Below, piece by piece: positions 28,616-37,646 of a stretch of DNA of 64,000 bases. How positions within the stretch are numbered: the first letter of the stretch is position 1; every line of letters begins with the position of its first letter. The DNA is taken from NCBI GenBank assembly GCA_023402395.1, contig JAEYGI010000053.1, forward strand, positions 62,001 to 126,000, written 5' to 3'. The DNA is from Bacillota bacterium. GTDB lineage: Bacteria; Bacillota; UBA4882; UBA8346. The translations under genes were made by a program, and so were the position numbers. The notes beneath the pieces were generated by a model. That model had not been told where the DNA came from. It saw only the letters and a program-made list of their open reading frames with translations, and ran no database searches.

Positions 28616-30610
28616 ATGCTTACGGGCTTGGTCAACCGCAGAAAAGCCAATCGAATTCCTTTCCATGACGAGGTTAACATTCTGCTGGAAAGCAACGGGC
28701 GGGCGCTGACGCTGGCCACCGCCACCAACATCAGCGGCGGCGGCATTCAGTTTCACGTCCCGCGCGGTCTCCTACGGCTGCAGCCCGGCGAAACGATCGA
28801 CCTGATCTTCAACATTCCCAAATTCGGAGAGACCGTCATCACCGGTGAGATCCGCTATCTGCTCGACGGAATCGACAACGACGGGCAACCGGTCAGCTAT
28901 TTCGGAGTCCAGTTTCTCAATATCAACGAAGCCCTTCTGAAAGGACTGGAGATCTTTTGCACCGGTCCCATCCTGGATTCGCCACCTGCCGCGGAGCACG
29001 GCCAATCCGACGGTCAGTCGGCCGCGGCATTGACGCAACTGCTGGAAAAGGTCCGTTCGCTTCCCAATAACGGCGACCTGATCCGATACTTGCTGGATAA
29101 TAACGATCCGGAAAAAGCCCTGACTCAGGGCTCCATTGATTATCTCGTCCAACTGCTGCTGGATGCACAGCGCGTCCGGCAATCGCTTGCTGTCAACCCC
29201 GATCCGGCCAAACCGTCGCCGATTTATCGGCGGGTCGCCGACGGAGCAGCGGGTCCGCTATCAGCGGAACAGATCGAACAGTCGCATCAGGATTCGTTCG
29301 CGGCCGAATCTTCCCTCACGGAGACGGCCGCTCTCAATCCCTCGATTGAAGACTTCGGCGGGGAATCCCCTTATCAAAGCCTGGTAGATCAATTGGTCCA
29401 ATCCATGAACGGTGTCGCAACCGATTCGGCTCCGCTTCAGCCTTCCGCCGGTTCACTAGCCCCGTCCGATCAGGCGGAGCCGCTTTCCAACGCATCTTCC
29501 CCGGAACCGGAAGCGCCTTTGCCCGGACCGGCCGTGTTCGGGAGCGGAATATCGCCGATTCCGGCGGACAATGAGTTACTGGCCAATGAAGGCCGGTTCC
29601 CGGCAGCAGCCGCACCGGATTCCAACAACCCCGGAAATCAGCCTACGGCCGTTCCGGGTGGGAAAGAGGCGGTAGACTCCACTGAACAGCAATCCATCGA
29701 TCAACTGGTCAGGATGCTGCTGACTCAAAATCAAAGCAAGTCCCATCCCATCCCCCAATCCGGCCTTCTTCCGGAATCCGCTCCCGAACCGGAAATTGCC
29801 CCCGGGGAAACGGCTGGCGAAGATCCAAGCAGCAGCGGCGAACCTGCTGCCTCTACCCTGCCGCTGCCCGGTTATAGCGGGCAATTCCTTTCCGGGGATG
29901 AAGCGCCGCAAGTTAATGAAGCGGATTTCTTGACACCCGGATTGAACCTTGCCGGTAACGTTTCCAGTACCGGAACTCCGCTCCCAAGCCTGCCGCCGCT
30001 TTTCGAGGCCGGGCCCCCGCTTGAGTCCGGATTGGATCCGGTGTCTTCGGTAGCGGGCGGTCAACCCGTTACCGGTTTCTCCTCGTTTTTTGAATCGGAA
30101 AATTCCGAAACCCGGCCCGAGCTTGACAGAGCTTCCGGACCGGCCTTGCCGCCCGCCGAACCGGAAAATCCGGTGCCGGACGCCATCGAAACCGGCGCTA
30201 TTCCAGTAGTGGCCGAACCAAACGGTTCTCGGCCGGAGATTGCCGGTTCGGAGTTTAACGCGCCGGAAACCCGGGAAGCAGCGGTCAACCCGGCCACTGC
30301 GGAAAATATCCCGGGATCCGGAACCTGCAATGCCCAAATTCAGTTTAAAGAGGGAAAATCGGTTGCGGTGATGATCGAGGATTTGAATATCGGTGGCGTG
30401 ACCGTCCGGCTCAACGAACTGATCCCGGAAAAGTCTCACGTCAACATTCATTTTTCCGGTGAAGGCTATCTCATTTCCAATGTCACGGCGATCTGCGATT
30501 GGAGCGGGCGGTATCGCGGCGGCGATTATCTGGCCGGCTTTATCTTCGGCCAGCTTACCTTCGAGCAGTCAACCCAGCTCCGTTCCTTGATTCAAAAATT
30601 CAATTATTAA
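28616..30610 (+). CDS. Two-PilZ-domain protein with long low-complexity linker
   Basis: About 664 residues. Residues 1-115 are a PilZ domain with the c-di-GMP-binding elements RRKANR and NISGGG. Residues 220-550 are a Pro/Ser/Glu/Ala-rich disordered linker. The last 100 residues are a second PilZ-like beta-barrel with DLNIGG but without the Arg-x-x-x-Arg loop, so it probably does not bind the nucleotide. A GTG at 28607 is also in frame, but AGGTG fits ATG 28616 better. It is probably a cytoplasmic c-di-GMP effector. The downstream PilZ gene is 50 bp away in the same direction. Confidence 0.85.
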   Translation: MLTGLVNRRKANRIPFHDEVNILLESNGRALTLATATNISGGGIQFHVPRGLLRLQPGETIDLIFNIPKFGETVITGEIRYLLDGIDNDGQPVSYFGVQFLNINEALLKGLEIFCTGPILDSPPAAEHGQSDGQSAAALTQLLEKVRSLPNNGDLIRYLLDNNDPEKALTQGSIDYLVQLLLDAQRVRQSLAVNPDPAKPSPIYRRVADGAAGPLSAEQIEQSHQDSFAAESSLTETAALNPSIEDFGGESPYQSLVDQLVQSMNGVATDSAPLQPSAGSLAPSDQAEPLSNASSPEPEAPLPGPAVFGSGISPIPADNELLANEGRFPAAAAPDSNNPGNQPTAVPGGKEAVDSTEQQSIDQLVRMLLTQNQSKSHPIPQSGLLPESAPEPEIAPGETAGEDPSSSGEPAASTLPLPGYSGQFLSGDEAPQVNEADFLTPGLNLAGNVSSTGTPLPSLPPLFEAGPPLESGLDPVSSVAGGQPVTGFSSFFESENSETRPELDRASGPALPPAEPENPVPDAIETGAIPVVAEPNGSRPEIAGSEFNAPETREAAVNPATAENIPGSGTCNAQIQFKEGKSVAVMIEDLNIGGVTVRLNELIPEKSHVNIHFSGEGYLISNVTAICDWSGRYRGGDYLAGFIFGQLTFEQSTQLRSLIQKFNY

Positions 30611-30660
30611 AGAAAACGTGCCACCAGCGCCGCCTTTCCGGAGAACCAAGGAGGTCCCGC

Positions 30661-31389
30661 ATGATCCGGGGAATTGTCGAACGCAGAATCGGCCCGCGCG
30701 TCGCCTGCAGCCCCTCCCTCAAAATCCGGCTGGCCCGGAGCGGCGAGCCGCAGATTATTGCCACCGGCAGCAATATCAGCCCCGGCGGACTTGAGTTTTA
30801 CGTCCCGTTCGGCGCCTGCGATCTCTGTCCCGGCGAATTGGTCCGGTTTCAGTTTGATCTGCCGGAACTCGGGAATGCCGTGATCCAAGGTGAAGTGCGC
30901 CATGTGCGCTATGTCGTCGACCGCGCGAGCGGTCCGAACAATTATTTCGGAGTGAAATTCCTGGATCTGACTCATCAAACCCGGGAGTGCATCTCCGATT
31001 ATTGCCGCTTCCATTCCGGCACCGAACCGGTGCCGTCGGTTCCCGATACTTGCCGCAACGGCCCGGAGCGGGTTCGGGATCGGCCCGTCCGCAGGCTTTC
31101 GGCGCGGATTCAACCGGAAGACGGGGCCATCGCTTCCTGTGAGGTTGACGATGTCAGTTTTGGAGGCATCCGGATCATCCTCAGCAGCCCGCTAGCGATC
31201 GAACGTCCGGTACGGATCATTCCGGCCGTTGAGGCCCGGGTCCGTTTCGATCTGACCGGCACTTGCATCTGGTGCGGGGTAAATCCATCCGGCACTCCCG
31301 GATATCTGGCCGGAATTTTCTTCGAGCGCCTTAGCCCGGCGGAATTCCGGCAGGTGAAAACGCTGCTCGCCAAGGCCGCTTCTTTCTGA
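30661..31389 (+). CDS. Tandem PilZ-domain protein
   Basis: 242 residues with two PilZ domains. The first has RRIGPR and NISPGG; the second has RRLSAR and DVSFGG, so both keep the c-di-GMP-binding signature. The ATG at 30661 is preceded by AAGGAGGT at ideal spacing, and a longer upstream frame is therefore rejected. Its domain order parallels the upstream PilZ protein without the long linker, consistent with duplication. Confidence 0.88.
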   Translation: MIRGIVERRIGPRVACSPSLKIRLARSGEPQIIATGSNISPGGLEFYVPFGACDLCPGELVRFQFDLPELGNAVIQGEVRHVRYVVDRASGPNNYFGVKFLDLTHQTRECISDYCRFHSGTEPVPSVPDTCRNGPERVRDRPVRRLSARIQPEDGAIASCEVDDVSFGGIRIILSSPLAIERPVRIIPAVEARVRFDLTGTCIWCGVNPSGTPGYLAGIFFERLSPAEFRQVKTLLAKAASF

Positions 31390-31410
31390 AGGATTGCTTC
31401 GGTTAGATCG

Positions 31411-31436
31411 TTTAAAACGCCCTGTTGCGAGGGGCG
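31411..31436 (-). terminator. Possible terminator for the glycolipid/deacetylase operon
   Basis: On the minus strand a CGCCCCT stem pairs with AGGGCG and is followed by TTTTAAA. It is a weak stem, located between convergent genes. Confidence 0.45.
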
Positions 31437-31452
31437 CGAGGCAATGACAGAT

Positions 31453-32031
31453 TTATTTGATAGCGCCGGAAAAACGCTTGATTAACTGCTCACGGGACAT
31501 CCAGACTTGGTAAGGGTCCATGGTTCGTTTCAATGTCGCTTTTTTCTTGGTCTTGAACGAATAATAGATCAACCGGAGGGTGGATTCCCAGAAACCAAGC
31601 CACCAACGGTCCCACCCTTTAGCGATCGGGACCAGCGTAAACCCAAGCCGCCTGGCGCCGGCCGCCAGAACATTGACGCCGTAAATCGCCCGGATATCCC
31701 CGGGGATCTTTCCGGCGCCGCAGGCTTTGGCCAGTACCCGCAACTCCTGCTTCAACATGTCCATCAACTGCCATTCCAGCGACCGTTCCGAATTCTGGTC
31801 GGCAATCTCCGTGATCCGGATATTGGAGAGATGCAACTCCCCAACCCGCTCTCCGGGCTGAATAACAGTATGATCGGACAGTTCGACCGGTTGCTTCCCT
31901 TCATAGGGATGAAAGCAGATTAACAGCAGACCCAATTCGGATTCCGGAATCGCGGCCGCTCCCGCCTTAGCGAGGTATCTCCGGTCGATGGCCTGTCCGA
32001 TCCGGCGTAACGCCGACGTTGCTCCGTTCAT
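31453..32031 (-). CDS. YkoP-like protein associated with a polysaccharide deacetylase
   Basis: 192 residues, no signal peptide or membrane helix. The sequence (LLICFHPYEGKQPVEL, LHLSNIRITEIA) resembles the domain found with deacetylases in Bacillus YkoP as I recall it. The function is unknown. AGGAGG precedes the ATG, so the 65-nt overlap with the deacetylase gene appears real. It is the last gene of a four-gene overlapping operon. Confidence 0.65.
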   Translation of the reverse strand: MNGATSALRRIGQAIDRRYLAKAGAAAIPESELGLLLICFHPYEGKQPVELSDHTVIQPGERVGELHLSNIRITEIADQNSERSLEWQLMDMLKQELRVLAKACGAGKIPGDIRAIYGVNVLAAGARRLGFTLVPIAKGWDRWWLGFWESTLRLIYYSFKTKKKATLKRTMDPYQVWMSREQLIKRFSGAIK

Positions 32032-32734
32032 CTTTCCATCCTCCTGTAAGTGATCTCAGACTGGCAAACCGAAAGCCGTGCGCTTGAAAATAAGCGATGA
32101 TCTCCGGCAAGGCCCGGAGCGTGTTTTCCGGAGCGCCCGGTTCGCCGCCGGCGTCATGCAGGACGATCACCGCGCCAGGTTTCACCCGGCGCCGTAAGCG
32201 GGCCAAAATGCCCTCCGGCCCGGTCCGCGCTTTCCAGTCCTGGGCGTTGGCGGACCACAGCACCAGCCGCAAACCCATTCGGTTGGCAGTCAGCCATTGG
32301 AACAAATTGGCCGCGCCCCACGGCGGCCGAAACCAAACCGGAGCAACCCCGGCGGCCTGGCTCACGGCCCGGGCTCCGGTCCGCAACGAGTCCCGGCTCC
32401 GGCCAGGCCCCATCTCGTAGGCGTGACGGTGTTCGTGAGTATGAACCCCGATCTCATGGCCTTCGGCCACGATCCGCTTTACCAGTTCCGGATGTTGGGC
32501 GGCTTTGGCCCCGATCAAAAAAAAGACCGCCGGGACTCCCCGCTGCCGTAACAGATCCAATAGCTTCGGCGTGACCGCCGGGTCCGGTCCATCGTCAAAA
32601 GTCAGGCAAAGACGCTTGCCCGCGGCCGGTCCCCGCTTTACCGTGGAACGGTGGAACCAGCGGATATAATAATCGGTTCCGGGATAAACGACTGCCCAGG
32701 CCATGGCCAGCAGTCCCAATCCGGCATAGATCAT
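31967..32734 (-). CDS. Polysaccharide deacetylase (carbohydrate esterase family 4)
   Basis: 255 residues. An N-terminal membrane segment (GLGLLAMAWAVVYPG) anchors a NodB domain with LTFDDGPDP (catalytic and metal Asp), HTHEHRH (metal His pair), RPPWG and a C-terminal VLHDAG. The family removes acetyl groups from peptidoglycan or other N-acetyl-hexosamine polymers outside the membrane. It overlaps the MFS gene stop as ATGA. Confidence 0.9.
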   Translation of the reverse strand: MIYAGLGLLAMAWAVVYPGTDYYIRWFHRSTVKRGPAAGKRLCLTFDDGPDPAVTPKLLDLLRQRGVPAVFFLIGAKAAQHPELVKRIVAEGHEIGVHTHEHRHAYEMGPGRSRDSLRTGARAVSQAAGVAPVWFRPPWGAANLFQWLTANRMGLRLVLWSANAQDWKARTGPEGILARLRRRVKPGAVIVLHDAGGEPGAPENTLRALPEIIAYFQAHGFRFASLRSLTGGWKDERSNVGVTPDRTGHRPEIPR

Positions 32735-34029
32735 GATGTCTCATCTCTCAATTGATACTGATGAAAGGGATAGAACAAATATACCAGGGCCATGATGGTC
32801 AAACAAACGCCGCTCACGTAAAAGGGGGTCTCCAGCCCGCTCCATTGAAAGAACCCCCCCATATTGACCCTGATCTGGCCCAGAATTCCTCCAGCCAGCG
32901 GCCCAACCCCAAAACCCAATCCCTCCACGGACATGAATAGCCCCATCAACACCCCGCGGTGCTCCGGCGGAATGGCCCCGGCCAACAAAGCGTTCCAGGC
33001 CGGCTGAATCAGCGCGTAGGACAGACCGACGAACCCGACCATCCACCAGATATTCCGGGAATCACCGTAACGGACCAGCACCAAAAGTGAGGCCGCGGCC
33101 AAGGCGAATCCGGATACCAGAAAGCCCTTGGTCCCCCAGTGATCGGCGAGATGGCCGACGGGAATCATGCATAAGACCACCACCAGCCCGCCGATGAGCA
33201 ATACCATACTGTATTGGGCTTCGGAAATACCGATCTTGTTCACGGCGAACGGCAACAAGTTGGGGATCAGGATGCCCAGCGACAAGGTCTGAAAAAACAT
33301 GCCGGGGATCAACCCCTTGACCTCCCACAGCCGGCGCAATGCTCCCTTAATGCTTCGCCGTGGTTTCGGCGCCGCTTCTCCGGCGACCGGTTGCAGATGG
33401 GGAAGCCGTTTCCATCCCAGCCAGCCCAGGCAGGCTGCGGCGATGGCCATCAGGGCGATGGTTGTCAACAAAAAAAATCCGGTCCGGTAGGCGTCGATGA
33501 GTGGCAAGTGAACCTGCTGCAGCATTCCCCGGAGCCGGGTATCGATGAGAAAGCCCATCAGCACCGGGCCCAGACCGCCTCCGGCCAGCCAAATCACAGA
33601 GATAAAGCTGATCATGGTGGCCCGTTTTTCCTCGCCGGCGATCCGGATCGACCCGGCGATGGTGGCGGGCCAGGTGGGTGAGGCGCCCAATCCCAATAAA
33701 ACGGCGGCCAGGGTCATCACCCAGAGCTGCCGGTGGAAGGACTCGATGAGCAGCAATCCGCCGAACACGGCGATGCTTCCGGCGAACAGCACCGGCCAGG
33801 GGCCCTTGTGATCCACCAGCCAGCCGGTGGCGCCTTTGAAAAGGTTATCGGTGAGCAGGTTGGCGGACATCACCAACCCGATGGCCACCGTGCCGAACCC
33901 GAGACTAGTCAAAAAGCTCGGTAATAATGTCAAAAATAAAGACATCCGGATAAACTCGACCGAGGCGATAACCGCCAGAAACGACAGAATCACCGGATGT
34001 TTCAACAACCCTTGCTTCGATTCAGGCAC
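32731..34029 (-). CDS. MFS transporter
   Basis: About 432 residues with 12 predicted membrane helices and the loop motif GWLVDHKGPWPVLF between helices 2 and 3, typical of the major facilitator superfamily. GTG 34029 with AGGAGAG upstream is preferred; ATG 34056 gives a longer overlap. It is embedded between a glycosyltransferase and a deacetylase, so export of a glycolipid precursor or related product is possible but unproved. Confidence 0.85.
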   Translation of the reverse strand: MPESKQGLLKHPVILSFLAVIASVEFIRMSLFLTLLPSFLTSLGFGTVAIGLVMSANLLTDNLFKGATGWLVDHKGPWPVLFAGSIAVFGGLLLIESFHRQLWVMTLAAVLLGLGASPTWPATIAGSIRIAGEEKRATMISFISVIWLAGGGLGPVLMGFLIDTRLRGMLQQVHLPLIDAYRTGFFLLTTIALMAIAAACLGWLGWKRLPHLQPVAGEAAPKPRRSIKGALRRLWEVKGLIPGMFFQTLSLGILIPNLLPFAVNKIGISEAQYSMVLLIGGLVVVLCMIPVGHLADHWGTKGFLVSGFALAAASLLVLVRYGDSRNIWWMVGFVGLSYALIQPAWNALLAGAIPPEHRGVLMGLFMSVEGLGFGVGPLAGGILGQIRVNMGGFFQWSGLETPFYVSGVCLTIMALVYLFYPFHQYQLRDETS

Positions 34030-35197
34030 GAATTTCTCTCCTCGCCACCGTTTCATGACGTTTGGCGGTCTTCAAATTGGGGGACATCAGCTTGAGGATC
34101 AATTTGGCTCCGGCCACCGCCGAATCCGGGGCGGCGATCTTCAGGCAGTTGCGCTGTAAGCGTTTGCGGAACGGCTCGTCGATGAGCATCCGGTGGATGG
34201 CGGTGCGCAGCCGCCGTTCCCCTTTGGCGATAATCGCGGCCCGATGCCGCCAAAGGTAATTGGCGTTGGCCTCCTCATGGCCAGGGGTCGGTTTATAGAT
34301 TACCATCGGCAATCCTTTGGCCAGCGCCTCCGAGATGGTGATCCCGCCCGCTTTGGTGACCAGCAGGTCGGCGGCTCCCATCAAGCCGGGCACATTGTCC
34401 ACGTATTGGCTGACCCGGAGATTGGGGTGCTTGGCGCTGGAAGAACTCAATTTTTCAAACAAATCGTGATTGGAACCGGTCAACACCATCGCCTTGACGT
34501 TCGGCGGCAGATCCCGCAACAAGTGATGGAACTGGGTAGTGCCGAACACGCCGTCGTTGCCACCCATGAACAGCATCAGCCGGTCGGTCGGGTCGAAACC
34601 CATCTCCCGCTTGACCTGTTCCGGGTCGAACTCGGACATGAAGGCCGGCAAAATGGGGATGCCGGCCGCGGCGATATTGCGGCGGGGAATGCCCCGTTCC
34701 TCCAATCCTTCCGCGACTTCGGGCGAACCGACGATATAGAGATCGGTATGGGGATGAATCCACTGGCTGTGGACCGAAATATCGGTGATCACCGTCACTA
34801 CCGGGACTTTGAGGTCGCCCGCTTCTTTCATCTCCGACAGCACCCCGGACGGCAACGGAAAAGTGGAAATGATCACCCTAGGTTGCATCCGGTTCACCAG
34901 CATGATCAATTCCGAATAGCCCATCCGGTTCAACCGGCGCTGCCAGAACGAGTCGGGCGAAATATTGCCGGTAGCTTGATAATAAAGGGCATAGCCCACC
35001 GGAAAATGACGGATGCTTTGGTTGTAGCCGAATTGGGTCAGCCGGGTCAGTAACGGCAATAACAGATCGCAATAATCGACCGTGATGATCTTCATCCCGC
35101 GAACCTGCATCTGAAGCGCCTGTGTCAAAGCCCGGGCGACCTGATTGTGACCCCCACCGAAGCTGGCAGACAGAATCAATACGTCACATTGTTCCAC
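34022..35197 (-). CDS. Diacylglycerol/MGDG-type glycosyltransferase (GT28)
   Basis: 391 residues. The N-terminal motif ILSASFGGGHNQVARAL is the glycine-rich loop of the monogalactosyl/monoglucosyl-diacylglycerol synthase N-domain. The C-terminal sugar-nucleotide site reads VTKAGGITISEALAKGLPMV with PTPGHEEANA. Known members transfer glucose or galactose from UDP to diacylglycerol on the inner membrane face. It is first in the operon with the MFS permease, deacetylase and YkoP-like protein, all with overlapping ends, which points to one envelope pathway. Confidence 0.88.
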   Translation of the reverse strand: MEQCDVLILSASFGGGHNQVARALTQALQMQVRGMKIITVDYCDLLLPLLTRLTQFGYNQSIRHFPVGYALYYQATGNISPDSFWQRRLNRMGYSELIMLVNRMQPRVIISTFPLPSGVLSEMKEAGDLKVPVVTVITDISVHSQWIHPHTDLYIVGSPEVAEGLEERGIPRRNIAAAGIPILPAFMSEFDPEQVKREMGFDPTDRLMLFMGGNDGVFGTTQFHHLLRDLPPNVKAMVLTGSNHDLFEKLSSSSAKHPNLRVSQYVDNVPGLMGAADLLVTKAGGITISEALAKGLPMVIYKPTPGHEEANANYLWRHRAAIIAKGERRLRTAIHRMLIDEPFRKRLQRNCLKIAAPDSAVAGAKLILKLMSPNLKTAKRHETVARREIRA

Positions 35198-35391
35198 GCT
35201 TTACACCCCTTCAGCCAGTCACTGGTGGCAATTACCTACAAAATAATTAGACAGTAGGGTTTAATTTCCTGCCGATATTTTTCATAAAACGAAAAAGAAT
35301 GCCTTTGGTTCCATGCGGCCGATATCCCTACATCATATGTAACCAACCGCCAATTATCCCCGAAATCGCCGTCCCGGGACTTCTGCGCCGG

Positions 35392-36420
35392 TCAGCGGTT
35401 CAGGGAGCGATTCAATGTTCCGCCGATGACGTCCAGCTCCCAATCGCCGAGTTTAGCGGCGTCGGGCGCCGTCACCCCCGCGCCCGGGTTGACCCGGAAC
35501 AGCAAGCTGGAGCCGTCCTCCTCCCAATTCCGCAAAACCAGGGAATACTGCTCCGGCGGAAATTGCGCTCCCAGTTTAAAGTCCAGCCAGCGGTTCTGTT
35601 CCGGCTGATAGATCCGGAGCCCCTGATTGCCGGTGGCGCTTAGGTATTGGGCGGCCAGATAGCGGCCGGTAGGCGAAAAAACCAAGAGCGTGGCGGAGCC
35701 TTCAAAGATCAGATCCAGCGGATAATTCCGGGCCGGAGTCTGGCTCAGGTCGGCCCAGCCCAATCCGCCATGAGTGCCGGCGGTTCCATAAGCGATTCGC
35801 TGGTCATCGGGGCTGACGGCGGCCGCGACAAACCGGTCCCGGCCGAAGCCGAAGCGGACTTCGGGCCCGGCCCCTTGCGGCGAAAGTTCCTGGGGCAGCT
35901 GGCTCAGGCTCAATACCGGACGCTCCCCCTGCTCGTTCCGGATCACCAGCTGTCTATTGCGGGCGAAAAGTACGGTCTGCCGGATCTCCAGCACGGAGTC
36001 GATCAGGTACCGGCCGTCCTGGTAGACGAGAACCAGGCTTTCCCGGATATTCTGGGCCGTCGGCTGGCCAGTATAGACCGATTGCACCGCGGTTTCCACG
36101 ACGAACTTATTTTCGGGCCGGATCGCGGCGCGCCCGACGCTATAGCCGGTCAGCGGACGCTCCCCGCTCTCCAGCGCCCGGCCGGTCCGGCCCTCGGTTA
36201 AGCTTTCCCAGCCGCGCGGCGAGAAATAGGTCTTCAATTCCTCACTTTCAACCCCGGCCACCCGGGCGGCGAGAAAGCGTTCGGCCACTGTCCTGGCTTC
36301 GCTCAGGCTCCCTACCGGACTGGGACCGGACGGCTCCCGTTTCCGGTTCCAATCAAAGGCGCAACCGTTTACCAACGCCAGCCCGCAAAGGAAAATCATC
36401 ATCCGGAACACTCGGTGCAT
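35392..36420 (-). CDS. Lipoprotein of unknown function with beta-propeller-like C-terminus
   Basis: 342 residues. The signal peptide ends in a lipobox, LVNGC. Residues 25-140 resemble a lumazine/NTF2-type or SH3-like stress domain (ARTVAERFLAARVAG). The remainder contains phrases such as SPDDQRIAYGTAG and FSPTGRYLAAQYL, typical of WD40/TolB-like blades. The start MHRVF was chosen over an upstream ATG because GGGGG precedes it. No enzymatic motif is visible. It stands alone between divergent and co-directional units. Confidence 0.75.
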   Translation of the reverse strand: MHRVFRMMIFLCGLALVNGCAFDWNRKREPSGPSPVGSLSEARTVAERFLAARVAGVESEELKTYFSPRGWESLTEGRTGRALESGERPLTGYSVGRAAIRPENKFVVETAVQSVYTGQPTAQNIRESLVLVYQDGRYLIDSVLEIRQTVLFARNRQLVIRNEQGERPVLSLSQLPQELSPQGAGPEVRFGFGRDRFVAAAVSPDDQRIAYGTAGTHGGLGWADLSQTPARNYPLDLIFEGSATLLVFSPTGRYLAAQYLSATGNQGLRIYQPEQNRWLDFKLGAQFPPEQYSLVLRNWEEDGSSLLFRVNPGAGVTAPDAAKLGDWELDVIGGTLNRSLNR

Positions 36421-36660
36421 CGCTACGTCCCCCTTCATTTCCTGCCGAATGTCTCCGAATTTAATATTTCCGAATGCTCCCGCTTCAACCAGTTCAAAAT
36501 CTGGAACTTATCGGGGCAACTTCCTCCCGGCGGCCCGCCGGAACCGGCGCCAGCCGTTCCTAATCCTGGCCTCCGGCTGGTTTTGCTTCTGGAAAGAACC
36601 CCCTGTTTTGAACGGCCCGCCGTGGTCAAACTAAAAAAAACTACAAAGGAGCTGAATGCC

Positions 36661-36900
36661 TTGCTGACTTGCGAAGTATCCCTGTTTCCCCTGGAAACGC
36701 AGGAATCCGACCGGATCGTCAATCAGGCCGTCAATGCCATGAAACAGACCGGAGTCAAGCATGAGGTCGGAAACATGAGCACGTATCTATATAGCGAAAA
36801 TGCCGACGATATCTGGACCGGCATTAAAGCCATCTACCAGGAGGCCGAAAAAGCGGGAACCGAATTTTCAATGATGATCAACCTGAGCAACAACACGTAA
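36661..36900 (+). CDS. Thiamine-binding protein of the MTH1187/YkoF family
   Basis: 79 residues beginning at TTG (AAAGGAG upstream). The sequence LTCEVSLFPL, GVKHEVGNMSTYLYS and a final beta-strand match the small ferredoxin-like thiamine-binding fold. Known members bind hydroxymethylpyrimidine or thiamine in the cytoplasm and often accompany ABC transporters, but none is adjacent here. A much longer in-frame extension upstream has no good start. Confidence 0.75.
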   Translation: MLTCEVSLFPLETQESDRIVNQAVNAMKQTGVKHEVGNMSTYLYSENADDIWTGIKAIYQEAEKAGTEFSMMINLSNNT

Positions 36901-36923
36901 CCTGAATGAAAACCGGCCCAACC

Positions 36924-36951
36924 AAAAATCCTGCCGAGGCAGGATTTTTTC
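36924..36951. terminator. Bidirectional terminator between convergent genes
   Basis: AATCCTGCC, a two-base loop and GGCAGGATT, flanked by A-run and T-run, lie between the thiamine-binding gene and the DUF2271 gene. Confidence 0.85.
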
Positions 36952-36971
36952 TTCCGGCGGAGGTTGGCCGG

Positions 36972-37556
36972 TTACTTCCGGCGCGGGACAAAAACCGCTT
37001 GGACCCTAGTCACCAGATCCTCTTTGGCTTTGGCCGGCTCCGGATAGTACTTGACCTCCGCCTTGGAACGATCGGACGTGTCTCCCACCCGGATCCGCCC
37101 GGTCCATAGCTGGGTTTTTTCCCACTGAATATTGCCCTCAATCTTATAAAGATACACTCCGGCCGGAACCGGACGGCCATTGCCATCGGAGCAGTCCCAA
37201 ACCAACGTATGTTCCCCGGCTTTCTGGGTCGCTCCAGCAATGGCGTCCAGTTCGGAATCGGACATCCGTTTGGGATTGGCGGCCTTGACCCATTGCGGGC
37301 AACATTGGGCCCGCTTCTCAAACCCCCGGCGCTTGGCCATAAAATCGGTGGCAAACAGGGTCTTCACGAACTTCCCGTTCTCATCCTCGATCCAGACCGC
37401 CAGTTGATTACTGGCCAGCCGGAAGAAGCTGTTCAGTTTGTAACTGAGCTTGACCTCTCCCGGGCTGGCGGCGCTTTCGGCCGCGGCCAGCGGTACCGCC
37501 ATCCCCAGCGCCGCGATGCAGAATGCCGTCAGTACCGGCAATAACCGCCGCTTCAT
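36972..37556 (-). CDS. Secreted DUF2271 protein
   Basis: 194 residues with a signal peptide (LLPVLTAFCIAALGMAVPLA). The mature part reads VWIEDENGKFVKTLFATDFM, LDAIAGATQKAG and WDCSDGNGRPVPAGVYLY, the pattern of DUF2271 domains, whose last part resembles FlgD-type Ig folds. These occur beside FMN-transferase/ferric-reductase systems in other bacteria, but no such partner is here. The location is presumably outside the cytoplasmic membrane. Confidence 0.75.
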   Translation of the reverse strand: MKRRLLPVLTAFCIAALGMAVPLAAAESAASPGEVKLSYKLNSFFRLASNQLAVWIEDENGKFVKTLFATDFMAKRRGFEKRAQCCPQWVKAANPKRMSDSELDAIAGATQKAGEHTLVWDCSDGNGRPVPAGVYLYKIEGNIQWEKTQLWTGRIRVGDTSDRSKAEVKYYPEPAKAKEDLVTRVQAVFVPRRK

Positions 37557-37646
37557 CCAGTCACCCTCTTTCCGATCAATTTCATCAACTTTAGGGTAAC
37601 AAAAAATTCCGGCGCTGTAAACTTAAGAACTGATTAAGTGCTGGAT

